A stretch of 64,000 bases of DNA from Mesodorylaimus sp. YZB2_4 (GCA_030248295.1 JASANH010000705.1:1-64000); one strand, 5' to 3'. Shown: positions 37,267 to 48,095, counted from the first letter of the stretch. Numbers and translations: made by a program. Notes: generated by a model not told the origin, from the sequence alone.

Positions 37267-39772
37267 TTTGCGCATATTGTCGACATTTGCCTTCATAAGT
37301 TCGGCCTTTTCTTTTTCGGAGCTCGCGAAGCGTCTAAAACAAGCTTTTTTTAAAAACATTGTAAAAAATGCAATTCACTTCAATAATGTCCGTGCACTTT
37401 TTTGTTTGGTTCGGGGTAACGGAACAATTGAAGGAGATTACTGGAAGCCTTCTAGGAAGGGGCCCAAACGAGGAAACAGAAACTAAATTACTTTTCACAG
37501 CGCGCATTTATGAAATGCAGATGCTTTTGGTTAGCATAAAAGGGGGTCTGTGCATGTTAAATACCCCATATCCCCACTCGCCGAAAGGATTTCTGGGAAA
37601 GGCACCGGCACAGAAAAATAACCTTACCCATGAAATTAAAGATAAAAATCGTGTTTTACAGTATGTTAGCAGATGCCACGACACAACTTACTGGAGTAGG
37701 CTTGCATTTTATGCGCGAAGCTCCTCACATCGACGTCCTAATGGAGCGTGCGCACGTTACATCTGATTTATGCTAACGTATGTTGGGAACCAAACAGCAA
37801 AAGTGCCCCGCTTTTTGCCTACGCCTCACCGTCAGGAAAAACCAGACTAAAAATTCGTTGGGAGATTAAATGGCTGATCGAACTACCCCCCCCCCCCACC
37901 CTTGAATATAAATGACTAATCGTAAGTGACCAGCATAGGCCTTCACCCCCTCAATTATAAGTGCCGTGATTTCATACCTGTGCCAGAGAAATGGACCCAT
38001 CGGCGACTGGACTGCCTTCGCCCATGGATACACTATATGCGCCGAAGGCGCTGGATCGACTGCTTAGACACACCACGGCGCTGAAAACGGATGTCACGAA
38101 TGCTATTACCCATTTGTGGCGCGAATATACAAGATATCAAAAAACGGACAACGGCATTGAGGAGGAAATAGGATGAGTTGGGCCATTGCCTACGGGGACC
38201 TCGAGTTGTTGAATTTAAAAAATTTTTAAATTTGCCGCTCCGCAGGTATAGTAGGCCACTTACGTCAGCAAGTTAATGTCTGCTGGAGACGGTACTGAAA
38301 GAATGACCAAAAAAGACTGAAAGCTGATAAAACAAGAATTAAAACTCATGCGAAGCGAGACTGAAATGATGCTGGTACGGCTTACATCGACTGTTAACGA
38401 AGAAAACGCCTGGGAGGGACTTCAAGGGTTGTATTTATGCAAAATGAATTATCTTGTGTTTACTATAATCCCGCACACATCTACAGTACGCTGCCCACCT
38501 GCAAACTTTGACACAGCGCGGGAAATTTAAATTCTTGAAAAATTCAACAACTCGAGGTCCCCGTAGGCAACGGCCCAACTCATCGTATTTCCTCCTCGAT
38601 GCCGTTGTCCGTTTTTTGATATCTTGTACATTCGTGCCACAAATGGGTAATAGCATTCGTGACATCCGTTTTTAGCGCCGTGGTGTGTCTAAGCAGTCGA
38701 TCCAGCGCCTTCGGCGCATATAGTGTATCCATGTCTTCGCCCTCGCACAACAACAGTTGGCGAACGTCCTCTTTCTGAGCGGCTGCAGAGTGTAGTGATA
38801 ACGTGATGTTTACTTATAACTGGTTCTAATCATGCCTTTCAACCTTTTGTGTCTGGTCTCGTCGTGTGTGCCGATGTGGACTAACTAAGTAGCCTTGTCC
38901 AGGGTCGCCGTCTAGTAAAGTCGCTTGGCGCGTGGCGGGTGAACATACTACAAGAGCAAGGTCATCGATTGTAACCAGTCGTTAAAGCAATCAGAGTGGA
39001 ATGTGTGACCGCATCGCAATGCTTCAGCACCCGTTTGGCCCACCAGATCGCAACAAATGGAGCATCGGCACTTCAAGGTTGGCTGATCGACTAATTTGCA
39101 AGCTGATCGACAGGCTGTTGTTCGCCTGAAGAGCTCGGTACTGACAACGAACAAAATTTCGAGGCGGCAATACAATACGTCGTTCGATAACTGATCACAA
39201 AGCGAGGACGAACAACCACTCGGCTCGAAGACGTGCGACGAATGAGGAGGAGATGCTCGCCGCCCCAAAGCAAAACAAGGAAACAGAACCTGTGGTTTGT
39301 GTCCCTCTGAACTAATTTATTGCACCTAAAAATGCACTGATGAATTGGAACCGCTTTTTTTCTGCAGAGGGCTGAATATCTCGCCCATCGGTCAGGTCTA
39401 GTTTTTATTTTGTGTGAATACACAATTACCATTGACCCTTCTTGCCCCATGACGACCTGTTTCAAAGCAAATACTAAAGTAAAACTGAAGGAATCTTGTG
39501 CTTCGCGTATGACTTCCAAAAAAATTTGGAATGATTGCTGCGCAGATTGATTATTCGAGGCCTGCGAATAGGCCGACGTGAATGACGTCGTTTGCTGTCT
39601 AACTTGCCAGAGTTAGTCTAATCGTAAGTTCCCTGCCAGCAACCACTGTTTTCTCTGAACTTTAGGTCATAAAACAGCTGTGATATACGCGCAATATGAA
39701 TTGGCACTAATACAGTGTGTACTGTTCAAAATTCGAGATGCAGGATACAATCTGCAAAGGCGTTCTGGTCGA
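37267..39772 (-). pseudogene. TRAIP-like RING gene copy A (inverted), multiply broken
   Basis: Minus-strand relic, reading down from 39772. It has the shared upstream region, then a RING exon (39085 downward) reading CRCSICCDLVGQTGAEALRCG, then HTFHSDCFNDWL. The start codon is TTG where copies D and E have ATG. An unrelated ~180-bp stretch (about 38,790-38,970) splits the RING after GACTGGTTAC. A ~710-bp transposon (38,024-38,732) splits the exon again, and about 21 bp are missing at its end (37,970s). The coiled-coil exon next in copy D is absent. A later exon (about 37,735-37,690) has a stop where D has Glu (CGCGCATAAAATGC). The last exon (37333-37267) reads RFASSEKEKAELM and is open with good borders. 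The RING spacing and following coiled coil resemble TRAIP/Nopo ubiquitin ligases acting in replication-coupled repair. This copy cannot make that protein. Confidence 0.65.
38024..38732. mobile_element. Non-autonomous Mutator-type element (MITE) with ~210-bp terminal inverted repeats
   Basis: The left arm beginning ATGGATACACTATATGCGCC (38024 to about 38,236) is repeated inverted at about 38,521-38,732, ending GGCGCATATAGTGTATCCAT. The arms differ at only a handful of positions. Flanks are CCTTCGCCC on the left (38015-38023) and TCTTCGCCC on the right (38734-38742), an 8-9 bp target duplication with one mismatch. The uninterrupted target sequence is present in TRAIP copies D and E (GGGCGAAGACAGTCC), so the insertion is directly provable by comparison. 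Long TIRs plus a ~9-bp duplication fit Mutator-like elements. The ~285-bp centre has no transposase. Confidence 0.85.
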
Positions 39773-41302
39773 TTGGAGCGTATTTGCGATTGGCCTGACA
39801 GAGCGATCGCGTCACCACTGTGTACAATAGACCTTTTCAGCGTGCGTCAACGTCTTCGAATTTAAATTCCCGCTCAGACTGCTTATGACAAGACATCAAG
39901 GAACAAGCAGGTCTGTGTGCATAGCAAATTTATTGGTCAAAAGATTTGATATCACATTTTAGACCGTCTGTTCACCTAGAGTAATCGGCTAGAGATTGGT
40001 ATCTACAGTGTCAGAAACTGCATTTGATTTTAGCCCTGATCACGATCATGATCGTGCCCAGACCAAATAAGATTATCGATGTCCTCATTTGGACCCTTTG
40101 ACTACGTCGGTTTGCAGTCCTAAGGGACTATACCTCGATCGGCATAGCTGGTAATGAACAGAAGGTTTTTTACAAGTTCCGTTTTGTTTTTCTTGGATAA
40201 TTATTATTGCAGTACAGTGCACAGCTACTACAGACAAAGCCACTGCCCTCTTGTACGTGGTACAGTGTCAGACTAGCGCCCCTTGATTATCAATTGAATC
40301 TGTTATAGATATTTTTAGGTCAACGCGCGCAGTGGCGCACATGTAAGTAGGTACCTACATGATGTGGGCAAAAACCATCAGCCACCCTCTACAGTATACA
40401 GCAGAAAAATCCGAGGCAGTGTATCTTGCCTCATGTACTGTACCTACTGCATCTAGCGGGTAGCAAAGAAACTTCCGCAACCACACCTCCTCGCTTCCAC
40501 AATCACACAACCACATCGAAGTCAGAAGGGCCCGACACATACAGTGGTGAAAAAAAATAATGGGGCCGTGTTTTCGACACATATATGCATATGTAGTATT
40601 ATGTGTACGGCAGACAAAGACAGAAACGAAGCTGCAGGGCCTGCTAGGATGCACTAAAGAAGCAGCACCATTGTGTGCGCTGATCATGAGGACGACTGCA
40701 ACGGGGTGAATTGGGTGATGGAAGATCATGATATAATGATCTTCGACTGCCCTGTCGTTGCCTCTGCGTCATCTTAACTTAAGGTCTGCAATGTCTCAAC
40801 CAGACTTTGTAAATTCTTACCTCTTACCCCATGGATACAGAATATCAAACCATGGATAGATCCAACATGGGACACAAGTGGGGATTCTGATTTCGCTTTT
40901 AATAAAACATCCTCCAAGCGCATCAACGACAGAAGACGCAGGACAAATTTTCTGAAATTTATGCACATTGTTTATTGAAATACGAGAAATCCTTGCATTT
41001 CTCATTGGTTTTGTCCTTTTATGCTTTTTGGCCACATTTCTCTTTTGAACTTCCGATCCTGATTCATGCTGACTATGTAGCTCCGGCACAAAACCCCGGT
41101 CTTCATGTTTGTATCTGCTGTCAAGGTAAGTTTCCAGAAAAAGTGAGAAGTCGGCTATTCTATTATATGCTGTACGGCTATTATATACTGCAGTTATCAG
41201 CGGAAAAGTCAAACTACACCACAGTTTTTCTGTATTAAACTGACTGTTAATTTTTTATTTTATACAATTCCTTTAATTAACATTTAAAATATTCCTTTGC
41301 AG
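39773..41302. other. No gene recognised
   Basis: Spacer between TRAIP copy A and the POLE fragment. A possible Tc1/mariner-type end (TA then CAGTGGTGAAAAAAAATAATGG) begins at 40,542. The minus frame 41,212-40,817 (131 codons) has no recognisable domain. Several TACTGTA-type motifs occur (e.g. 40,436-40,446). Confidence 0.4.
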
Positions 41303-41596
41303 GTTACTTGTAAAAATCGCAACTATGTGCTGTCGTAACGTGGACCTGTGTCGAGATCCGCACTTGATTCACGAGACCAGCGAAACTTCAGAACAGTAAG
41401 CATAGCTGTTTGGTAATTTGGAAGGGTGTTCATGGTATTTGGTTTCAGGACAACTTGGCGATGTGTTCACTGCAAAACGCCGTACGACGTTGCCGGAATT
41501 GAGAGCACTCTCGTCAAGCATGTCAACTGGCTTTCAATGACTTACGCTTTGCAAGATCTCAATTGCAAATTTTTGCCAAATCAGGTGGAACTATGA
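41303..41596 (+). pseudogene. C-terminal fragment of DNA polymerase epsilon catalytic subunit
   Basis: Two exons with GT-AG borders and matching phases (41303-41395; 41449-41596). The first reads MCCRNVDLCRDPHLIHE. The second reads TTWRCVHCKTPYDVAGIEST, then SMTYALQDLNC. These correspond to the zinc-finger C-terminus of POLE (NxCRDxDLCxD; WRCxxCxxxYDxxxIE; YxLQDLxCxKC). After LNCK, the visible frame reads FLPNQVEL and stops. Removing one T from the T5 run would give CKFCQIR, the expected next Cys pair, so a one-base insertion is likely. About 2,000 upstream residues of POLE are absent from the window. It is either a pseudogene fragment or, less likely, the last exons of a gene with a very distant start. 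It lies tail-to-tail with the phosphorylase kinase fragment. Confidence 0.7.
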
Positions 41597-41692
41597 TCAA
41601 TGAGTCGTTCAATTGCCGTTGTTGAAGCGGGGATCTAACATTTAAAGTCTTTCCTGTATTTAACTGTAGAAAAGCATATATCATATTCTTAC

Positions 41693-42327
41693 AGACGATT
41701 GAAGTGCCTCATGGTCAGCAGGTTGTGCAACAATGCATCGACTTCGGTCGGCGACAGGTCGTATGCGGACTTAGCCATGGCTTGTTCGCAATTGATGAAC
41801 AAACCCAACGCGTGAATCAACAATCTAAAAATGAAAATTAAATCCAAACTAACACGGAAACCACTGATCGAACAAACCCAATCCTAAATCGTAGCATTCC
41901 GGCGAACAACGAGGGCTCCACTGTTGCAAAATGGCCCATCGCAAGGATCAGTTCCTGTTCGAATACAGCAGCACTCACATCGTGAGGCAAGCAAACTCGG
42001 AACAATGTTTCTTCGATCTCTTTCGGCGTAACTGGTTTTTCAATGTTCACTTCTTCGCGTCCAAATACTCCGATGGTCAACTGAAAAGGAACGTATTGTC
42101 ATAAGCGTCCACGCAAATTCGTTCTATTAATTACCCTCTTTCATCGAACCAGGATGGACGTGACTGATGGTGCCAAACTGTCCACCACCTTGCGCAATAA
42201 ATCAAAATCGTACGACCAGCCTAAAAAATATGTCGTATATCTCTGGAACTGAGCCATACGGCCACCTACCAGTTTTTCATCGACGCCGACTGTCGACACA
42301 GACGATCGAGGTACTGACGGATTGCTC
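41693..42327 (-). pseudogene. Phosphorylase kinase regulatory (beta-like) subunit, C-terminal fragment
   Basis: Four minus-strand exons: 42327-42270 (AIRQYLDRLCRQSASMKN), 42220-42135 (DLLRKVVDSLAPSVTSILVR), 42080-41878 (LTIGVFGREEVNIEKPVTPK, then ELILAMGHFATVEPSLFAGM), 41824-41693 (LLIHALGLFINCEQAMAKSA, then YDLSPTEVDALLHNLL). These match the conserved C-terminal region of PHK alpha/beta subunits (LRKVVDSLAPSIT; QELxxxxGxxxxxxPxLFxGMLxxRIG; LSPxxxxxLLxxIL). Known role: scaffold and calmodulin-regulated control of glycogen phosphorylase kinase. The second exon is out of frame with the first by one base in a TTTT run and has an in-frame TGA before its donor. The last exon has a GTAAGA donor but no following exon was found. 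Probable pseudogene fragment. Confidence 0.7.
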
Positions 42328-42419
42328 CTAAGATGACCAAAATTTTTTATCCATCCTGGTCGTTCCAGAGGACGGTCAATTTTTTGGCCCTTTTTAGCGG
42401 ACAGGGGGCTTTTAATTGA

Positions 42420-42735
42420 CCCTATCTTGCTATCGACTAGGGTCTATCCGAGTGCATGCGAGGCAAGAGAGCGTGGGAGTTTCTAGTCAGCGAAGGCGGT
42501 GATTACCCCATGGGGCGACCCATGAGGGAGACCCGGATTCGAAAGCCTCCCACCTCAACAAGGTTTACGGGTGTAGACCCCCGAGGAATGAAGGATGAGT
42601 CACCCATCACCAGACCAGGCGTGCAAGGCGCAAAGAGAACTTCACCACGTTCTTAGACGACCAGAGTTGAACCCGGGCTCACTAGTTTCCAGCTCTGCCA
42701 AGCAAACTGTGACACACGCCGTGACAAACACTGTT
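42420..42735 (-). repeat. SINE-like dispersed repeat, copy 2
   Basis: Inverted relative of 6,340-6,605. Shared blocks are ATCTTGC-ATCGACTAGGG, GAACTTCACCACG, AGTTGAACCC-GG and TTTCCAGCT. Read on the minus strand it has the box-B-like GGGTTCAACTCTG and the box-A-like region GCAGAGCTGG. A hAT-type element (42,759) lies directly beyond its 3' side on the plus strand. Confidence 0.55.
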
Positions 42736-42758
42736 GCTTGCATCTTTGCGCTCTCCGC

Positions 42759-43746
42759 TAGACACCGGATCAGGTCGGGTTCAACCCGACGGCGACCCGA
42801 CCCGACCCGACCCGACCCGAAAGTCTCTGACCCGAAGTTTCGGGTCGGGTTGACCCGAATTCGTTATAAGTAGTTGAAGTTCCTCGCGATAAAAACCATT
42901 CACAAATGCTCAGAAAGTGGTGGCGTTGGTGTAAAGGTGACTGTGAGAAAATATGAAATGGAGACATCTCACGCACGCGAATCTTCATCTTTTGTTATTC
43001 CCCAGTTATCCTTAGTAAATGCAATAAGGTTCCCTTATATTTCCCACAATAGTGGTCAAATAATTTTCTAAAAACCCTAGATCTAAAAGCGACGAGGGTC
43101 TGTCCACTAGAGACAAGATCCGAATAATAGGCGTGAATAATAGAGACAACTCTGTCACAACTTTCGGAGTCTGAGACAGCTTATCCTTGGTTAAACAAAG
43201 AAATACCTAAATATATACGAGCCCCAAGCTAGAGTTGCATCTAGTCTTCACAAAAGATATTGCTTACAAAGTCATATTGTGCTGGACACTAGCTCCTGTC
43301 AGAACCTCCACTACTGATGGAGGGATGTGAGGGTACCTATCACTTTTGAACACAGCAAACTGTTCTGCAATGGTAACATGGATGGTGGTCAAGGGGGCTA
43401 TTATTGGTACATATTTGGTTTTGGGTACAGACTATATTGCTCTTCCAGCCACGTATACCCAGGAAGTTATGTCATATTCAGGAATCAAATGTGATTGTAG
43501 AATGAAAGACTTTGTGCATGCATGCATAAAGCATACACTTGTGGCCAAAATTATGGATCCACCTGTGTATACTGCAAATCTTGGAGCCGAACAACTACGA
43601 AAAGGTTTCTGTAGTTGCTTATAGCAGTAACTTGCAAAATTTCTGTATTTTTGACCCGTTTGATCCGATCTTTCAAAAAAGTGACCCGGCCCGACCCGAA
43701 ATTTTGCTAACCCGACCCGAAAGGTCCTGACCCGATCCGGGGTCTA
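42759..43746. mobile_element. Non-autonomous hAT-type element with GACCC subterminal repeats
   Basis: The left end TAGACACCGGATCAGGTCGGG and right end CCTGACCCGATCCGGGGTCTA form ~21-bp imperfect inverted repeats. Flanking 8-bp direct repeats CTCTCCGC (42751-42758) and CTCTTCGC (43747-43754) match at 7 of 8 bases. Subterminal arrays of GACCC/GGGTC occur at both ends (42,790-42,855; 43,655-43,735). An 8-bp duplication and short subterminal repeats are hallmarks of hAT elements. No transposase is encoded. A Tc1-like terminus lies inside at 43,536. Confidence 0.75.
43536..43570. mobile_element. Tc1-like terminal repeat relic
   Basis: A TA dinucleotide is followed by CACTTGTGGCCAAAATTATG and then GATCCACCTGTGTA. 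It closely resembles the Tc1 end at 5,007 (CACTACCGGTCAAAATTATG, then GAATCACCTGTGCG). No transposase sequence follows, so this is a solo end or a small derivative nested inside the hAT-type element. Confidence 0.6.
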
Positions 43747-43989
43747 CTCTTCGCAATCAAAGCCACTTAAACCACTAAATCGGTTACGCTGCCCTGAAAT
43801 AATGGGAAGGATTGACAAAGTTACCAGATCGAGCAAGGTACAGTAGGGCGACACAATCAAATTAGAAAGGCAGGCCTGTTTTTATATCTCTAAACCTTTA
43901 CCACTCCGCAGAGTGAGGACTTGTTAGCGTGGTCTATACTCGATATTGGCCAGTTCCCATAACGCCTCTCCTTGTTTTTTTTTTAATTT

Positions 43990-44115
43990 TTTTTGGTGGC
44001 CTGGACCACCGGTTTTGCCTGTAGACGGGCAGCAGTCACGATATGTCCAGCGAGGCGCGACCAGCTCTCATGACAGGTTCCACCTGTGCGTTTCCTCCAG
44101 GAGCATCTCTACACG
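43990..44115 (-). repeat. Fragment of SINE-like family C
   Basis: The stretch GACCAGCTCTCA... CTGTGCGTTTCC... GGAGC... CTACACG is shared with 63,538-63,615. The copy at 63.5-64.0 kb continues to a box-A-like tRNA sequence on the minus strand; this fragment has only the distal part. Confidence 0.5.
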
Positions 44116-45031
44116 CCTTTGCAGATTGTATCCTGCATCTCGAACTTTAAAACAGCACACACTGTATTAGTGCCAGTTTATTTTGCGCTTATATCACAGC
44201 TGTTTCGTGACCTTAAGTTAGCAGAGAACAGTGGTTGCTGGCAGGGAACTTATGACTCGACTAACTCTGGCAAGGTAGATAGCAACCGACGTCATTCACG
44301 TTGGCCTATTCGCAGGCCTCGAATAATCAATCTGCGAAGCAATCAGTCCAAATTTTTTGTGGAAGTCATATGCGAAGCACAAGATTCCTTCAGTTTTACT
44401 TTAGTATTTGCTTTGAAACAGGTCGTCATGGGGCAAGAAGGGTCAATGGTAATTGTGTATTTACACAAAATGAAAACTAGACCTGGCCGATGGGCGAGAT
44501 ATTCAGCCCTCTGCAGAACAAAAGCGGTTCCGATTCATCAGTGCATTTTTAGGTGCATTAAATTAGTTCAGAGGGACACAAACCACAGGTTCTGTTTCCT
44601 TGTTTTGCTTTGGAGCGGCGAGCATCTCCTCCTTATTCGTCGCACGTCTTCGAGCCGAGTGGTTGTTCGTCCTCGCTTCGTGATCAGTAAACGAACGACG
44701 TATTGTATTGCCGCCTCGAAATTTTGTTCGTTGCCAGTACCGAGCTCTTCAGGCGAACAGCAGCCTGTCGATCAGCTTGCGAATTATTCGATCAGCCAAC
44801 CTTGAAGTGCCGATGCCCACTGCAATAGAACCTGTTCAGAGACACCAAGTGCAGGTTTGGCCGCCTTGATCACTTTGATCTGGGCAGAGAGCATCTCCTG
44901 CTCATTCGTTGCTCTAGTCTCCGAACCAAGTGGTTGTTCGTCCTCTCTTCGTGATCAGTTATCAAAGGAAGCCTTGTATTGCCGCCTCGAAATTCTGTTC
45001 GTGGTAAACTTTTCATCCGAGCAACGACCAG
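44112..45031 (+). pseudogene. TRAIP-like copies B and C: upstream region plus truncated gene start
   Basis: 44112-44815 is a direct copy, offset by 920 bp, of 45032-45735. It holds the region upstream of the TRAIP-like start and stops just after the codons for KCRC, with TTG in place of ATG (CCAACCTTGAAGTGCC). At about 44,820 it switches to a different segment, C, that matches the upstream part of inverted copy E (CAATAGAACCTGTTCAGAGA at 44,825). C ends where the next 920-bp unit begins. It is a chimeric duplication junction and contains no functional RING. Confidence 0.65.
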
Positions 45032-47926
45032 AACGCCTTTGCAGATTGTATCCTGCATCTCGAATTTTGAACAGCATACACAGTATTAGTGCCATTTTAT
45101 ATTTCGCGTATATCACAGCTGTTTCATGACCTAAAGTTCAGAGAGAACAGTGGTTGCTGGCAGGGAACTTACGATTAGACTAACTCTGGCAAGTTAGACA
45201 GCAAACGACGTCATTCACGTCGGCCTATTCGCAGGCCTCGAATAATCAATCTGCGCAGCAATCATTCCAAATTTTATATGGAAGTCATATGCGAAGCACA
45301 AGATTCCTTCAGTTTTACTTTAGTATTTGCTTTAAAACAGGTCGTCATGGGGCAAGAAGGGTCAATGGTAATTGTGTATTTACACAAAATGAAAACTAGA
45401 CCTGACCGATGGGCGAGATATTCAGCCCTCTGCAGAAAAAAAGCGGTTCCAATTCATCAGTGCATTTTTAGGTGCAATAAATTAGTTCAGAGGGACACAA
45501 ACCACAGGTTCTGTTTCCTTGTTTTGCTTTGGGGCGGCGAGCATCTCCTCCTCATTAGTCGCACGTCTTCGAGCCGAGTGGTTGTTCGTCCTCGCTTCGT
45601 GATCAGTTATCGAACGACGTATTGTATTGCCGCCTCGAAATTTTGTTCGTTGCCAGTACCGAGCTCTTCAGGCGAACAACAGCCTGTCGATCAGCTTCGA
45701 AATTGTTCGATCAGCCAACCATGAAGTGCCGATGTTCCATTTGTTTTGATCTGGTGGGCAACGGGCGTTGCGGCATTGCGATGCGGTCACACATTCCACG
45801 CCGATTGCATCAACGACTGGTTATCTCGTCACAATCGATGCCCAATTTGCGCTGCAGCCGCCCAGAAAGACGACGTACGCCAGCTGTTCTTGTGCGAGGG
45901 CGAAGACAGTCCAGTCGCCAATGGGTCCATTTCTCTGGCACAAGCGAATCTGCTGCGAAATCAGGTATGAAATCACTGTTATTATTCAGGGGGTCACTTC
46001 AGTCAGTTTGTTTTCAAGGGGAACTTTGATCAGCTTTTTGATCTAACTACGAATATTCAGTCTGGTCTTTCCTTACGGTTAGGCGAAGGCAAAAAGCCAA
46101 GCTAAGCATTTGTTAAGGGGACTGAAGCAAGATCGATTTTGACCCCGCAGAGAATAGGATTCGGAGGGGTCTGAAAAGGGAAAGTGACTTCAAACTCGTC
46201 TAGTGTGCATACCCCTGTGTGGAAGTACTATTATTGTACCAATGCAGCAGATGTACAAGTAGACCCGCATTCACAACTTTCGCCATTTCTGAGCAAGATC
46301 TGAATAATTTTCTCAGTTAGACTCACTCAGATCGTCATAAAGAAGTTAGTTAGTCTTATGTTGGTTAGAAACGTAGCAGAGCACTTCGCAGACTGTGCAA
46401 ATACAGCGCTTCCGTTACTGACACCAAAGTTTATCAGGAAAAGCAAAGTACAAAAAATATAAAATGTATTGGCACTTTTCAGAGTTTTTAATCAGTGAAG
46501 TCGATAATATGAGAGGCCTGCAGACCCGGAGGATTAAACTAGTCAAATAATAAACACACTATGTTGCTTTTTATGCCATAGATCAATATTCTGACAGACG
46601 ATTTGAAAAAAGCTCAAGCCGACGCCGCAGCAGCCAAAACTCATTCCGCTGCTTTTCAAGAAAAGTTGAGTTGGCGGCTCTGCTTGTGATCCCCACCAAA
46701 GCTGGCGCAAGCGAATCTGCTGCGTAATCAGGTGTGAAATCACTTTTAATTGGGGGGGGGGGGAGGGTGGTGGAGGCCTGCGCTGGTCAATTTAGTCAGT
46801 TTGTATTCAAGGGGTACTTCAATCAGCTCTTTGATCTCCCAACGAATGTTTCGCCTGGTTTTTCCTTAGGCGTAGGCTAAAAGCCAAGCTAAAGATTTAT
46901 TAAGGGACCAAAGCCAGCCCGCGTTTGCTTTGGTTCCCTTTGGGCCTTATGGTTACCCCGGAGGGTATAGGATTTGGAGGGATTTGAAAAGAATGATTCA
47001 ACTGAGGGGCCTAAGCCTAAGCCAGCGTAAAGATTTCAGACAGGTCCGGCATACATGCGTCCATGCAGAGCTTACTACTATTATGTAGTTAGCCTTCACA
47101 GCAGCATGTAGGCTGGGCATATAAAGCACTTTTGTCACTGCCGCCAAAGTTTTTTGGGAAGGGCCAAGCAGAAAAAATAAAAACTTAGCGGCGCAGTTAC
47201 ATCATTGACTAGGCCTCGGATCTCACAAGTCGATGGGATCGGGGCCTGTAGACCAGAAGGGTAGGACACGTCAAATAAAGCTGCACACTATATTGCTTTA
47301 TTTTCCACAGATCGACATTTTGACAGACGAGTTGGAAAAAGCTCGAGCCGACGCCGCAGCAGCCAAAACTCGTCCCTCTGCTTTTCAGAAAAGGGGAGTT
47401 GGAGGCTCTACTTACGATTCCCACCAAACTATTATTGTTGACGTTTCAGTTAGATCAGATGCAAAATTCGCACGCTACCTTACGACGTCGGTGTCAGGAG
47501 CTCCGGGCAGAAAATGCAAGCCTACTCCAGTAAGTTGTGTCGTTGCACCTGCTAGCATAACACACTAATTGCATCTTTGATTTCATGGGTAGGGTTTTCC
47601 TTTGTGTTATTGCCAGGGATTTCCCCAGAAACCCTTTCGACGGGTGGAGATGTGGGATATTTAACACGTCCAGGCCCCCTTTTATGCTAACCAAAAGCAT
47701 CTGCATTCCATCCGCGCGCGCTGTGAACAGTAACTTGGTTCTGTTTCCTCGTTTAGGCTCCCTTCTCCTTATAATTTCCTGACCCCGAACCCATCAAAAC
47801 AGTCCAGCGATATTTACGAAGTAAATTAAATTTATGTTTCTAATAAAAGCTTGTTTTAGACACTTCGCGAGCTACGAAAAAGAAAAGGCCGTTGTTATGG
47901 AGAAAAAAGTTAACAACATGCGCAAA
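45032..47926 (+). pseudogene. TRAIP-like RING gene copy D with duplicated coiled-coil exon
   Basis: The upstream region is followed by ATG at 45721 and a RING exon (45721-45964): KCRCSICFDLVG, then a one-base deletion relative to copy A (GGGC-AACGGG), then VAALRCGHTFHADCINDWLS and RHNRCPICAAAAQKDDVRQL. A GTATGA donor follows. Coiled-coil exon 2 occurs twice, at 46582 (ILTDDLKKAQADAAAAKTHS, then a TGA) and at 47311 (ILTDELEKARADAAAAKTRP, then a frameshift). A later segment (about 47,449-47,527) reads LDQMQNSHATLRRRCQELRA, and the last exon (47860-47926) reads HFASYEKEKAVVMEKKV. RING-H2 plus coiled coil resembles TRAIP/Nopo. A frameshift in the RING and in both exon-2 copies makes this copy non-functional as read. 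Confidence 0.65.
45937..47350 (+). repeat. Tandem duplication within TRAIP copy D
   Basis: The end of exon 1 (CAAGCGAATCTGCTGCG, donor and intron start) at 45,941 recurs at 46,708. Exon 2 at 46,582 recurs at 47,311, an offset of about 730-770 bp. The second unit fuses the end of an exon-2 copy to an exon-1 tail. Introns contain diverged but alignable blocks, including poly-G tracts near 46,750. Confidence 0.75.
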
Positions 47927-48095
47927 GTAAGGTCTACATATTTTTTAGTATGAAGCTTACAGTCAAGACATCACTGTTTTCTTGGAGGGGCCAGGGATTC
48001 TAAGCATTGTCGAATAGGATACTATTTGAGCGGGGTCTTGTTTTCGCCATATTTTTTCGAGGATATATATTCTTTCTTTCTTCCTTTTTTTAAGC

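Noticed and set aside
38024-38732. Hairpin as a regulatory RNA or a replication structure
   Set aside because: Flanking target duplication and the empty site in sister copies explain it as a transposon insertion.
41838-42080. Intact phosphorylase kinase gene
   Set aside because: Frame disagreement between adjacent exons, an in-frame TGA and no upstream or downstream gene body argue for a fragment.
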